A DNA stretch of 64,000 nucleotides from Roseisalinus antarcticus (GTDB lineage: Bacteria; Pseudomonadota; Alphaproteobacteria; Rhodobacterales; Rhodobacteraceae): the NCBI RefSeq assembly GCF_900172355.1, contig NZ_FWFZ01000009.1, positions 62,001-126,000 on the forward strand. Reading direction: 5' to 3'. The first letter of the stretch is position 1. The number at the start of each line of letters is the position of its first letter. The position numbers were made by a program, and so were the translations under genes. Below are positions 1 through 9,395 of this stretch, piece by piece. The notes beneath the pieces were generated by a model. It saw only the letters and a program-made list of their open reading frames with translations. It made no database searches and was not told the DNA's origin.

Positions 1-959
1 CAGCCATGGGCCGACTGCCAGGCGGCATAGGCCGCGCCGCGTGCCCCGCTGGCATCCCCGCCCTCGGCGAGCACGATCTGCGGGATGCGGAACCCCGAAA
101 GCTGCGACCGCCCGAGGGCCAGGCTCAGGTCGTCAGCAACGCCGGGGATCTTGCTCAGCCCGCCGCCGAGCACGATCACATCGGGATCGACAGTACAGAT
201 CAGGGTCATCATCAGCTCCGCAGCAAATTCACACCAGATATCCCAGACGACGGAGGCGTCGGCGTCGGTCCCCTTGGCGTCCGCGATCTCGGGCGGGGTC
301 AGGGCGCGGCCGGTCACCGCCTGCGCCAGCCGGGTCAGGCCCGGGCCGGCCACGTAGGTTTCAAGGCACCCCTCGCGGCCGCAGCCGCAGCCCACGACCG
401 GCAGGCCGTGGCGGGCGACCAGGTGGGCGGGGGCGTAGACATGGCCGAACTCGCCACCCACGGCGGAATGGCCCGAGATCAGCCGCCCCTCGACCACCAC
501 GCCGCCGCCCACCCCGGTGCCGAGGATCAGCCCCACGGCGGGGGATTTGCCCCGTGCCGCGCCGAACACGGCCTCTGAGAGGGCGAAGGCCCGGCAATCG
601 TTCACATGGGTCACCGGGCGCCCGGCCACCGTGGCGATATCGGCGGTGAAGGGCTTGCCGGAGACCGGCAGGTTCGCGGCGAGCGCCAGCCCCGTGGTCG
701 GGTTCACCAGGCCCGGAGAGCCCACGCCGATCGGCCCGTCGCCCACCCGCTCGGCGGCCCAGCGCACATGCTCGGCCACCGCCTCGACCAGCGCGGGATA
801 CTCGCGCGGCGTGTCCTGGCGAAGCCGGTCCGCCATGGACCAGTCGGCGTCGAAGACCTGGGTCTCGATCTTGGTGCCGCCGAGGTCGATGCCCGCGGCG
901 GTCTTGTCTGTTTGACCGGACCCGGGGGTCATGGCCGCTTGACCGGACCCGGCGGTCAT
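1..959 (-). CDS. ROK-family sugar kinase, N-acetylglucosamine/glucosamine kinase-like (C-terminus cut by window edge)
   Basis: Probably phosphorylates an amino sugar at C6 in the cytoplasm, using ATP, as the entry step of the pathway served by the neighbouring transporter. The N-terminal phosphate-binding motif GIDLGGTKIE, a later LGTGVGGG loop and the ROK zinc-type motif CGCGREGCLE are all visible, and near the edge VIVLGGGLS follows. About 319 codons are present with no stop before base 1, close to the full ROK length of about 300 residues. The chosen ATG (959-957) overlaps the stop of the SIS gene as ATGA, and a second in-frame ATG lies at 932-930. Both starts sit in a 27-bp tandem repeat, so the true start is open. 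The sugar specificity is inferred from the SIS and GH20 neighbours. Confidence 0.9.
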   Translation of the reverse strand, partial: MTAGSGQAAMTPGSGQTDKTAAGIDLGGTKIETQVFDADWSMADRLRQDTPREYPALVEAVAEHVRWAAERVGDGPIGVGSPGLVNPTTGLALAANLPVSGKPFTADIATVAGRPVTHVNDCRAFALSEAVFGAARGKSPAVGLILGTGVGGGVVVEGRLISGHSAVGGEFGHVYAPAHLVARHGLPVVGCGCGREGCLETYVAGPGLTRLAQAVTGRALTPPEIADAKGTDADASVVWDIWCEFAAELMMTLICTVDPDVIVLGGGLSKIPGVADDLSLALGRSQLSGFRIPQIVLAEGGDASGARGAAYAAWQSAHG

Positions 960-974
960 GGCCGCTTGACCGGA
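912..974. repeat. 27-bp tandem repeat, about 2.3 copies, at the SIS/ROK gene junction
   Basis: Each base from 912 to 947 equals the base 27 positions later, except 926/953. The unit is 27 bp, exactly nine codons in the ROK frame. It writes the peptide MTAGSGQAA and then MTPGSGQTD, and its right end covers the last codons and stop of the upstream SIS gene. Each full unit carries its own ATG, so gain or loss of a unit would add or remove nine residues without a frameshift. Confidence 0.9.
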
Positions 975-2041
975 TAAAGCGTGACCCCCGCGACCACGCG
1001 CGACAGCGTGCCCCGGCCCTTGAACGGATCGTCCACATCCAGCCCGATCGCGTCGGACCAGACCACCCCCAGCACCTGCGCCAGCGCCACCGCCAGCGGC
1101 GTCTGCCAGACGTCCGGCAGGTCGAGCTTGGGGTCCAGATCGCCGCCCGGACCGAAGGAGGCCAGCCCCGCGTGGGGATATTGCCCCGACAATTCGTCGA
1201 TCAGGTCGGCCTCGTAGTTGGAGGCCTGCGGGTCGCGGCTGGCAAAGAGCACGATGCGGGTGCTGTCGTCGACGAAGCTCTTGGGGCCGTGGCGAAACCC
1301 GAGGGTGCTGTCCCAGAGCGCGGCCACGCGGCCCGCCGTCAGCTCCATCACCTTCAGCGCGGCCTCGCGCGCCGCGAAAGCCATCGGGCCGGTGCCCAGG
1401 AACACGATGCGTCCGGGCGGCTCGGCCTCGGCGGCGACGGCGGCATAGCGCGGCAGCAGCGCCTCGAGCGCCTCGGCCAGGTCCGGCAGGGCGTCCTCGG
1501 GCGGGTCGGCGTCGAACAGGGTCAGGGCCGTCAGCAACATGGTCGAAAAGCTCGACGTCATCGCGAAACCCTGGTCGTGGGTCGCCTCGGGCAGGACCAC
1601 GACACCGCATTCGCCGGTGGCCTTGCGCCGGGCCAGCGCCCCCTTGTCGTTGCAGGTCACGTTGAGGCGCGGCGCCTCGGGCGCCAGCACGTCCAGCGCG
1701 TCGAGGGCGCCCAGCGTCTCGGGCGAGCCGCCGGAGCGGCCGAAGTTCACCACCAGCGGGCGCGGCCCGGGCAGGTAGGCATGGGGCCGGCTGACGAGGT
1801 CGGTGGTGGGCACCGACCGCATCCGCGTCCCCTGCCCCTCCAGCCCCGCGGCGACGATGTCGCCGATATAGGCCGAGGTGCCCGCGCCGCAGAACCAGAC
1901 CTCGGGCGCGTCGAGCGAGGCGATCCAGTCGCGCACCTCGTGCGCGGCGAACTCCTCGGCCCAGCCGCGCCAGATCTCGGGCTGGGCGTGCAGCTCCCGC
2001 CAGGTGGCCCAGCGGGACAGGTCGTCTCGGTCTTCGGTCAT
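956..2041 (-). CDS. SIS-domain sugar isomerase/deaminase (AgaS-like)
   Basis: A 361-residue protein with two SIS (sugar isomerase) modules. The first has the phosphosugar loop CGAGTSAYIGD near residues 52-62 and NFGRSGGSPET near 100; the second has FLGTGPMAFAAREAALK. This layout fits AgaS/GlmS-isomerase relatives, which deaminate or isomerise amino-sugar 6-phosphates (GlcN-6-P or GalN-6-P) in the cytoplasm. No glutaminase domain is present, so it is not GlmS itself. Its ATG overlaps the stop of the next upstream SIS gene (ATGA), and its own stop overlaps a start of the ROK kinase. Together these suggest translational coupling in one operon. Whether it acts on gluco- or galacto-configured substrate cannot be read from the sequence. 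Confidence 0.85.
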   Translation of the reverse strand: MTEDRDDLSRWATWRELHAQPEIWRGWAEEFAAHEVRDWIASLDAPEVWFCGAGTSAYIGDIVAAGLEGQGTRMRSVPTTDLVSRPHAYLPGPRPLVVNFGRSGGSPETLGALDALDVLAPEAPRLNVTCNDKGALARRKATGECGVVVLPEATHDQGFAMTSSFSTMLLTALTLFDADPPEDALPDLAEALEALLPRYAAVAAEAEPPGRIVFLGTGPMAFAAREAALKVMELTAGRVAALWDSTLGFRHGPKSFVDDSTRIVLFASRDPQASNYEADLIDELSGQYPHAGLASFGPGGDLDPKLDLPDVWQTPLAVALAQVLGVVWSDAIGLDVDDPFKGRGTLSRVVAGVTLYPVKRP

Positions 2042-3057
2042 GTCGTCCGTGTCACCTTGGAAAGCGTATCCGGTGCGTCGGGGTCATGACCCAGTGCCAG
2101 CGCAGTGTCCAGCACGACCGGGTAGAGGATGGCCAGCAGGACAGCCGCCGCCGCCGCGGGCGTCAGCCCGGCAAAGCCCGCATCCGACGGCCGGATCCGG
2201 ATCACCGTGGCCCGCCCCTCCCGCAGCCGCGCCTCGGCGGTGTCGAGGCTCTCCTGGATCTCGGGGGCGCCGGTGTCGAGGATCAGCACCGTCAGGGGCT
2301 TGGTCACCAGTTGCAGCGGCCCGTGCAACACCTCAGAGGCGGAATAGGCCTCGGCATGGAGCGCACAGCATTCCTTGAGCTTCAGCGCCACCTCCTGTGC
2401 GGCGCCATAGCCGGTGTCGCGCCCGATGACATAGACATGCTGGGCGCGCAGCAGCACCGACCGGATGTCGCCCGCCGCAGCGAGCCCCGTCGAGCCGTTC
2501 GAGACCGCCCGGGCCGAGGCCCGGGCCCGCGCGGCATAGCCCGGCACCAGAGCCGACAGCAGCGCCATGCCGGTGCCGATCGCGCCGACCACCGTCTTGG
2601 TGGCGGGCACGGCGCGTTCTTCGCCGGCGTCGATCGGCAGGGTGACGTCCGCCTCGGCCTCTACCGGGCTGTCGGGGGCGTTGGTGATGGCGATCACGGT
2701 GGCGCCGCGGGCCTTCGCGCCGCGGGCCGCCCGCACCAGGTCGTTCGAGCCCCCCGATTGCGAGATCACGATGACGCCGCAGCCCGCGAGGTCGACCCCC
2801 TCGCCGATGGAGAACACCGAGGGCGGCAGCGAGGTCACCGGCAACCCGGTCTCGCGCATGATCTCGTAGGACAGCACATTGGCCGCCGCGTCCGACGACC
2901 CGCGCGCAACGGTATAGAACGCCCGCAAGCGGCCCGGCGCGAGGGACGCCAGCCGCGCGGCCAGATCCGTTGCGGCGGCCCGGCCGAAGACCTCCAGCGC
3001 CTGCGCGGATTCGGCGGCCATCAGGGCGCCCGGCTGTTTCACGGCGGCCTCGCTCAT
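2038..3057 (-). CDS. SIS-domain protein, glucosamine-6-phosphate deaminase (NagB-II)-like
   Basis: A 339-residue double-SIS protein. The first module shows YTVARGSSDAAANVLSYE and VISQSGGSNDLV; the second shows VYVIGRDTGYGAAQEVALK, then LKECCALHAEAYSASEVLHGP with the E-x-x-HGP signature of GlmS isomerase domains. Without a glutaminase domain this is the pattern of NagB-II type deaminases, which turn glucosamine-6-phosphate into fructose-6-phosphate and ammonia. The start at MSEAAV is chosen because its ATG overlaps the oxidoreductase stop (ATGA). An open frame extends upstream into that gene but is not needed. Two SIS genes in tandem imply either two amino-sugar substrates or two partial activities. 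Confidence 0.85.
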   Translation of the reverse strand: MSEAAVKQPGALMAAESAQALEVFGRAAATDLAARLASLAPGRLRAFYTVARGSSDAAANVLSYEIMRETGLPVTSLPPSVFSIGEGVDLAGCGVIVISQSGGSNDLVRAARGAKARGATVIAITNAPDSPVEAEADVTLPIDAGEERAVPATKTVVGAIGTGMALLSALVPGYAARARASARAVSNGSTGLAAAGDIRSVLLRAQHVYVIGRDTGYGAAQEVALKLKECCALHAEAYSASEVLHGPLQLVTKPLTVLILDTGAPEIQESLDTAEARLREGRATVIRIRPSDAGFAGLTPAAAAAVLLAILYPVVLDTALALGHDPDAPDTLSKVTRTT

Positions 3058-4208
3058 GCGGTGCCCCCCGCCCGCAGGCCGTAGCTGTCGAATTCCGCCC
3101 AGGTGTCGGTCAGGTCCACGACCCCCGTCTGCCGCGCCTGGTCGAGCGCCAGCGCCGCGACCCCGGCCTCCAGCGCGTCGACGATTGAGACCGGCAGCGC
3201 CTCGGTCTGCCCGCGCAGGAAGGCGGCGAGGTCGTCGCACATCATCTGGTCGGCACCGTAGTGATTTCCCTGCGCGGCCCGTGCGCCGGTGGTGTAATCG
3301 TGGTCGGCATAGCGTTCGCCGTCGCGCCGGGTGATCTTGAGGTAGCCGCGCACGAAATCGCCCTCGGCCATGCCCTGCGCACCGATCACGCAGAACCGGC
3401 GCTGTTCGTCGGGAACCATCAGATTGGTGTGAAACGTCATGCTCGACCCGCTTTCATAGGACAGTATCGCGGTCTGGCAGTCGATGATATCCCCGTCCGA
3501 GCGGAACGGATCGTCGGTGCTCTCCCAGACCGATTTCTTGACGTGAAAGATCTCGGCCTCGGCGTTCGAGGTCGGCGCGAAATCCGGCACGAAGGACCGC
3601 CGGCCGCCGAAACTGGCCACGCGCCGGGGCCGCGAACCCGTGATCATGTTGTAGAGATCGAGGTCATGGCAGCACTTTTCCAGCATGAACCCGCCCGAGA
3701 GGTCGGTCTTGCGGCGCCAGTCGCGCATGAAGAAGGCGCCGTGATAGGGCCCGATATGCTCGTTGGCCTCCAGTGACGCGATGCGGCCCAGAACGCCCTC
3801 GGCAAGTGCCGTGCGCAGGTCGACCATGTGCTGGGAATAGCGCAGCACCAGCCCGACCATCACCCGCTCCGGCCCGTGGCTGGCCAGCAGTTTCGCGAGC
3901 CGCATGGTTTCTTCCATCGTCACCACGACGGGCTTTTCGGTGAAGATGCGCGGCACGCCCGCCTCCAGCCCTGCCTCGATCTGGTCAAGGTGAAAGACGT
4001 TGGGCGAGCCGACGAAGAACAGATCCGGCCGGGTTTCGGCCAGCATCTCCTCGACCGAGGCAAAGCGCGGCGTGTCCTCGCCGATCATGTCAAGGAAGGT
4101 CGGCTGCGGGTCGTAATAGCCGACCATCCGCGCCTCGGGCATGGTCCGGAGCAGGGTCGAGAGGACATGGCCGGGGCGCAGCCCGATGCCGGCGGTGGCG
4201 ATCTTCAT
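3054..4208 (-). CDS. Gfo/Idh/MocA-family NAD(P)-dependent oxidoreductase
   Basis: A 384-residue cytoplasmic dehydrogenase-like protein. It has an N-terminal Rossmann fold (MKIATAGIGLRPGHVLS), the family motif EKPVVV near residue 90 whose Lys is usually catalytic, and a C-terminal alpha/beta dimerisation domain. A DLYNMITGSRP stretch near residue 190 follows a CCHDLD sequence. The nucleotide loop GIGLRPGH lacks the tidy GxGxxG of many relatives. An AGGA ribosome site stands about 9 bases before the ATG. It lies between the ABC ATPase (27-bp gap) and the SIS genes (ATGA overlap), so it probably oxidises or epimerises a sugar of the same pathway. The substrate is unknown. Confidence 0.85.
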   Translation of the reverse strand: MKIATAGIGLRPGHVLSTLLRTMPEARMVGYYDPQPTFLDMIGEDTPRFASVEEMLAETRPDLFFVGSPNVFHLDQIEAGLEAGVPRIFTEKPVVVTMEETMRLAKLLASHGPERVMVGLVLRYSQHMVDLRTALAEGVLGRIASLEANEHIGPYHGAFFMRDWRRKTDLSGGFMLEKCCHDLDLYNMITGSRPRRVASFGGRRSFVPDFAPTSNAEAEIFHVKKSVWESTDDPFRSDGDIIDCQTAILSYESGSSMTFHTNLMVPDEQRRFCVIGAQGMAEGDFVRGYLKITRRDGERYADHDYTTGARAAQGNHYGADQMMCDDLAAFLRGQTEALPVSIVDALEAGVAALALDQARQTGVVDLTDTWAEFDSYGLRAGGTA

Positions 4209-4235
4209 TCTAGGTCTTCCTTTCAGGCGTCGCGG

Positions 4236-5333
<1,098 letters not shown>

Positions 5334-5392
5334 TGTCTTCCCTTCCCCAGCGGGTGGCGGCGGGCCCCGGCGACGGGGCCCGCCGGTTGCGA

Positions 5393-6610
5393 TCAGAGCG
5401 CGTCGTCGAGCTCTTCGCCCGCGATGGTCACCAGGTTGTCGACGCTGTCATCCTCGAGCAGGATGCCCTGCACCATGTTGGTGAAGACCGACTGCAACGA
5501 TTTGAAGTCTTCGACCAGCGGCTCGGGTCCGCCGGCGGGAATGCCCGCCATGAAGACGCCCCAGAAGTCGTCGCCCTCGCAGAACGGCGACTCGATGCCC
5601 ATGGCCGCGTAGTCGAAGATCGGCGTCAGGCCCCAGGACTGGTCGAGGTCGTATTGCGCGGCCCCCGAGGTCAGCGCCTGCGCCAGAAGCTGGGCCATCT
5701 CCTCGTGGCCCGTGCCCTTGAACACCACCAGACTGTCGGTGATCAGGATCGTGCCACTTTCGCCCGACGGGCCGGCCGGCACCGGCGCGACAAGCTGGGC
5801 AATGTCCTCGTTGTGCTGGCCGCGGCCCCAGGGACCCTGGACATACATGCCGATCTGGCCGTCGTTGAAGTGGTCGCGCAGCTGGTCACGCTCCCACGCG
5901 GTGGGGCCTTCCTGGGCCACGCTGGCGAGCCTACCGTAGAATTCCAGCGTCTGGCGGGTGGCGTCGCTGTCGAGCATGTTCTCGCCGGTGCCTGTGTCGA
6001 TCACCACGCCCCCGTTGGAATAGAGGTAGTTCAGGAACTGGTGCATGGTGTTGTCGAAGTCCTTGCCGGCGAGGCCAATGCCGGCGGCATCGGTGTTCTC
6101 GTCGATCATCTCGGCCATGGCATACATCTCGTCCCAGGTCTGGGGGGCGGTGCATTCGCCACCGGCCGCCTCGACCAGGTCGCAGTTGATGTAGAGCGCC
6201 TTGGTCGAGAACGCGTGCGGATAGCCCCAGCGCGTGCCCTCGATCGTCACCGTGTTCAGGACGCCGGGCTGGTAGAGGTCTTCCATCTCGGCCGGGATCT
6301 CGGCCGGCACGATCAGGTCGTTGTTTGCCAGCTGGCGCAGGGTGCGGCTGCCCATGTAGGCGATCGAGGGCGGATCACCGGCGGCGGCCAGCGTCAGCGA
6401 GCGGTCCTGGCAGGTGCCCCACGGAACCGCCTCCATGTTCACGGTCACGCCCGGATGGTCGGCGGTGAACTGGTCGATCACGACCTGGTCCGCCTCGCGC
6501 ACCTCGCCGCCGCACATGATGAATTGCAGCTCGGTGTCCTGCGCGAGGGCCGACAGTGCCGTGCCGCCCAGAAGGATCGCCGACATCCCCAGTGTTTTCA
6601 GTCCGTTCAT
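5393..6610 (-). CDS. Sugar ABC transporter periplasmic substrate-binding protein
   Basis: A 405-residue family 1 extracellular solute-binding protein. It has a clear Sec signal: a short basic start (MNGLK), a hydrophobic core, and a probable cut after ALA near residue 23, before QDTELQF. The mature protein would deliver an oligosaccharide or amino sugar to the MalF/MalG-type permeases. The body shows the alternating folds of this family, including [16 protein letters not shown] and [19 protein letters not shown] ribosome site stands 7 bases before the ATG. It lies 31 bp downstream of the permease gene, in the common order permease-permease-binding protein-ATPase. Confidence 0.92.
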   Translation of the reverse strand: MNGLKTLGMSAILLGGTALSALAQDTELQFIMCGGEVREADQVVIDQFTADHPGVTVNMEAVPWGTCQDRSLTLAAAGDPPSIAYMGSRTLRQLANNDLIVPAEIPAEMEDLYQPGVLNTVTIEGTRWGYPHAFSTKALYINCDLVEAAGGECTAPQTWDEMYAMAEMIDENTDAAGIGLAGKDFDNTMHQFLNYLYSNGGVVIDTGTGENMLDSDATRQTLEFYGRLASVAQEGPTAWERDQLRDHFNDGQIGMYVQGPWGRGQHNEDIAQLVAPVPAGPSGESGTILITDSLVVFKGTGHEEMAQLLAQALTSGAAQYDLDQSWGLTPIFDYAAMGIESPFCEGDDFWGVFMAGIPAGGPEPLVEDFKSLQSVFTNMVQGILLEDDSVDNLVTIAGEELDDAL

Positions 6611-6641
6611 TTGGATAACTCCCTGTTGGTTTGGACTTCGG

Positions 6642-7484
6642 CTATTCTTTGACAGCCCCCGCCGTCAGTCCGGCGACGAAGTATTTCTGCAGGAAAAGGA
6701 AGACGACCATGACCGGCAGAACACCCGTGAGCGAGGCGGCCATCATCTCGTTCCAGGTGACGTCCTGGTAGCCGATGAACTCGAACAGGCCGGCGGGCAG
6801 CGGCTGGTATTCGCGCACCTGGTTGAAAGTGATCGCGAACAGGAACTGCTGGGCATAGGCGCCGATGAAGAAGGCCACGCTGACCACGATAAGCCCCGGC
6901 ACCGCCAGCGGCAGCACCACGCGCCGCAGGGTATAGAGCCGGCTGGCACCGTCGACGAAGGCGGCCTCTTCCAGCTCGCGCGGGATCTTTTCCAGGTAGG
7001 ACCGCAGCAGCCAGATGCCGGTGGGGATCAGGAAGGCCACGCCGGGGACGATCATGGCCCAGTAGGTGTTGAGCAGGCCCAAGGTGCGCAGCACCCGGTA
7101 GAGCGGGATCAGCAGCACCGCGCCGGTGAACATGTTGACCCCGAGGAAAATCGCAAGGCTGGCGTTCTTGAACGGAAAATCCAGCCGGGCATAGGCATAG
7201 GCGGCAGGCACCACAAAGATCATCGTGATCGCCGTCACCATCCCCGAGATGTAGATCGAGTTGAAGATGTAGCGCCCCAGAAGCGGCACGGTCTCCCATA
7301 TCTGGCGGTAGACGGCGAAGCTGAAATCGTCACCCCAGAAGCGGTAGGGCGTGGAGAACAGATGCTCCAACGGGCGCAGCGAGACCATGAACATCTCGAC
7401 GAAGGGCAGCAGGATGAAGGTCAGGAAGACCGCGAGGGCGGCGTAGATCACGAGCGTCTGCAGGCGGCTGTAGCGGTCCATCAT
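6642..7484 (-). CDS. Sugar ABC transporter permease (MalG type)
   Basis: A 280-residue inner-membrane protein with about six hydrophobic segments. The EAA loop that contacts the ATPase is visible as LEEAAFVDGASRLYTLRRVV near residue 195, with the G of the motif conserved. Length and C-terminal position of the loop fit MalG-like CUT1 permeases. Two ATGs stand in tandem at the start; the first is used here, and it begins one base after the stop of the upstream permease gene. It should pair with that permease as a heterodimer. Confidence 0.93.
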   Translation of the reverse strand: MMDRYSRLQTLVIYAALAVFLTFILLPFVEMFMVSLRPLEHLFSTPYRFWGDDFSFAVYRQIWETVPLLGRYIFNSIYISGMVTAITMIFVVPAAYAYARLDFPFKNASLAIFLGVNMFTGAVLLIPLYRVLRTLGLLNTYWAMIVPGVAFLIPTGIWLLRSYLEKIPRELEEAAFVDGASRLYTLRRVVLPLAVPGLIVVSVAFFIGAYAQQFLFAITFNQVREYQPLPAGLFEFIGYQDVTWNEMMAASLTGVLPVMVVFLFLQKYFVAGLTAGAVKE

Positions 7485-7485
7485 G

Positions 7486-8418
7486 TCACTTGTTCCCGTA
7501 GCGGCGGTTCACCTTGTTCAGGAAGAACAGGTAAACGAGGCTGAAGAGGGCGAGCAAGATCACGATGACGACCGCGCAGGCGGCGCCCTCGCCGAACTTG
7601 TAGTTGCCGATGGCGACCTTGTAGGTGTCCACGATCAGGGTCGTGGTGGCGCCGCGGGGCCCGCCCTCGGTGAGGATCCAGATGATCTCGAAGCTGTTGA
7701 AGGTCCAGATCGCCGACAGCAGCGCCATCGAGACGATCACCGGCATGATCTGCGGGATCGTGATCCGGCGGAACCGGTACCAGCGCGAGGCGCCGTCCAC
7801 ATAGGCAGCCTCGTAGAGGTCCTTGGGCACGCCCTGCATCGCGGCGAGGAAAAACAGCGTGACCATCGGCGTGCCGACCCAGACATCGGCGACGATGGCC
7901 GAGTAGAAGGCGGAATTCTTGTAGGCCAGGAATTCGAACGGCCCGTCCAGCAGCCCGATCTTCTGCACCATGCCGGACAGCATCCCGAAATGGCCGTTGT
8001 ACAGCCAGAGCCAGCCGATCATCCCAATGGCCACCGGAATGACCCAGGGCGGCATCACCAGCACCCGGAACAGCGCCCGCCCCGGCACCGTCGCGTTCAG
8101 CAATGTGGCCCCGATCAGCCCCATCACCAGCTTCAGCGACACTGAAAGGGCCATCCAGAAGAAGGTCCGCGCGATGGTTTGGCTGAACTTCGTGCTGCCC
8201 CAGAGGTCGGCGTAGTTTTCCCAGCCGACCCAGCTTTCGCCGCCGAGGTTGGCATCGGTGAAGGACAGCCGGAACGTCTCGACCAGCGGCCAGGCGACGA
8301 TGACGCCGATGAAGATCATCGCGGGCCCGATCAACGCCCAGGCGAACCAGCCTTCCGGCAACCGGACCGGCACGCGCCGGCGGGCTTGTGCGGTCGTATC
8401 CTCGGCAAGGCCGGTCAT
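7486..8418 (-). CDS. Sugar ABC transporter permease (MalF type)
   Basis: A 310-residue inner-membrane protein with about six membrane segments, the first at WFAWALIGPAMIFIGVIVAW. The EAA loop reads LYEAAYVDGASRWYRFRRIT near residue 207, as in CUT1 permeases. The start MTGLAEDTT is preferred over an upstream extension because a GGGGG ribosome-like stretch stands close before it and the extension would run into the AT-rich promoter region. It is the first gene of the minus-strand transport operon and diverges from the GntR regulator across about 210 bp. Confidence 0.92.
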   Translation of the reverse strand: MTGLAEDTTAQARRRVPVRLPEGWFAWALIGPAMIFIGVIVAWPLVETFRLSFTDANLGGESWVGWENYADLWGSTKFSQTIARTFFWMALSVSLKLVMGLIGATLLNATVPGRALFRVLVMPPWVIPVAIGMIGWLWLYNGHFGMLSGMVQKIGLLDGPFEFLAYKNSAFYSAIVADVWVGTPMVTLFFLAAMQGVPKDLYEAAYVDGASRWYRFRRITIPQIMPVIVSMALLSAIWTFNSFEIIWILTEGGPRGATTTLIVDTYKVAIGNYKFGEGAACAVVIVILLALFSLVYLFFLNKVNRRYGNK

Positions 8419-8627
8419 GCGGGCCCCCTGTCGGATTGTTGCGAATCCATGTCTTCCGGTTACGATACCAAGGCGGAAGCAAAAAGCTACCAATATAATA
8501 CCACAAGAGATTCAAAATTGGCTTTTCTCATTATTTCATATATTTAGTTTTGCATCTTGGACTTTTATCTTGCCGAGATTTTCGATTTTGGTATTGTTCA
8601 AACCAAACCACCTCGGGAGGGGCATTC
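8419..8627. promoter_or_regulatory. AT-rich divergent control region with TACCA/TGGTA repeats
   Basis: This 209-bp gap separates the transport operon from the GntR gene. Bases 8461-8610 are strikingly AT-rich for this genome. Copies of TACCA occur at 8488-8492 and 8499-8503 (taccaatataatacca) and in gatacca at 8464-8470; the complement TGGTA lies in ttttggtattg around 8586-8596. These are candidate half-sites for the adjacent GntR protein and would let it control both directions. No single perfect dyad stands out, so the exact operator is uncertain. Confidence 0.45.
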
Positions 8628-9395
8628 ATGGACGGATCCGAAAAGACCGGCTTTTTCGCCCCTGAACACTGGTTCCGCAAAGGACAGGGCCCGCGGTATC
8701 GCCAGCTGCACCGCTACCTCGCCAAGGCGATTCGCGACGGCCGGCTGGAGGAGGGCACACAGCTTCCGCCAGAGCGCGAGCTGGCCGATCTGGCCGATGT
8801 CAGCCGCGTCACGGTGCGCCGAGCGGTTGCGCAGCTGGCCAGCGACGGGATGATCGACCAGCGCCGCGGATCGGGCAGTTTCGTCCGGCGCGGCGGGCCG
8901 CGGCTGGAGCAATCGCTGTCGACGCTGATCTCTTTCACCGAACTGATGCAGGCGCGCGGGATGACGCCCTCGTCCCAGGTGCTCGGGCGCGGGCTGTTCA
9001 TGCCGACGCCCGACGAGACGACGGTGCTGGGCCTCTCCTCCGGCGACCAGGTCGCGCGGGTGGAGCGGTTGCGCACGACCGACGGAACGCCGATCGCGCT
9101 CGAACGCTCCAGCCTGCCCGTGGACATCCTGCCGGACCCGGACCTGGTCGAGACCTCGCTCTACGCGATCCTGCGGTCCAGCGGCTCTGCCCCCAACCGG
9201 GCGATCCAGCGGGTCACGGCCGTCAACCTCACCCCGCGCGAGGCCAAGATGCTGGCCCTGCCCGAAGCCACCGCGGTGCTGCAGATCGACCGCACCGCCT
9301 ACCTCGCGTCGGGGCGGCCGATCGAGTTCACGCGGGGCGTCTACCGCTCCGACATCTATGATTTCGTTACCGAAGTGCGCCTGGAGGGCCCATGA
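8628..9395 (+). CDS. GntR-family transcriptional regulator, HutC subfamily (UTRA domain)
   Basis: A 255-residue repressor-like protein. Residues 23-90 form the winged helix: GPRYRQLHRYL, then LPPERELADLADVSRVTVRR as recognition helix region, then RRGSGSFV. The rest is a UTRA ligand-binding domain with ALERSSLPVDILP and AVLQIDRTAY. HutC members such as NagR and DasR bind amino-sugar phosphates, and the neighbourhood supports the same here. The start at 8628 is chosen for its GGGAGGGG ribosome site. An upstream frame to 8550 lacks one. The stop overlaps the GH20 start as ATGA, so regulator and hydrolase are made together. Confidence 0.92.
   Translation: MDGSEKTGFFAPEHWFRKGQGPRYRQLHRYLAKAIRDGRLEEGTQLPPERELADLADVSRVTVRRAVAQLASDGMIDQRRGSGSFVRRGGPRLEQSLSTLISFTELMQARGMTPSSQVLGRGLFMPTPDETTVLGLSSGDQVARVERLRTTDGTPIALERSSLPVDILPDPDLVETSLYAILRSSGSAPNRAIQRVTAVNLTPREAKMLALPEATAVLQIDRTAYLASGRPIEFTRGVYRSDIYDFVTEVRLEGP

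Noticed and set aside
3058-3240. Longer N-terminus for the second SIS protein
   Set aside because: The extra codons overlap the oxidoreductase deeply and are Arg/Gly-rich noise. The ATGA overlap gives a better start.
8461-8610. AT-rich stretch as a mobile-element scar
   Set aside because: No terminal repeats or transposase remains. A divergent promoter region explains the composition.
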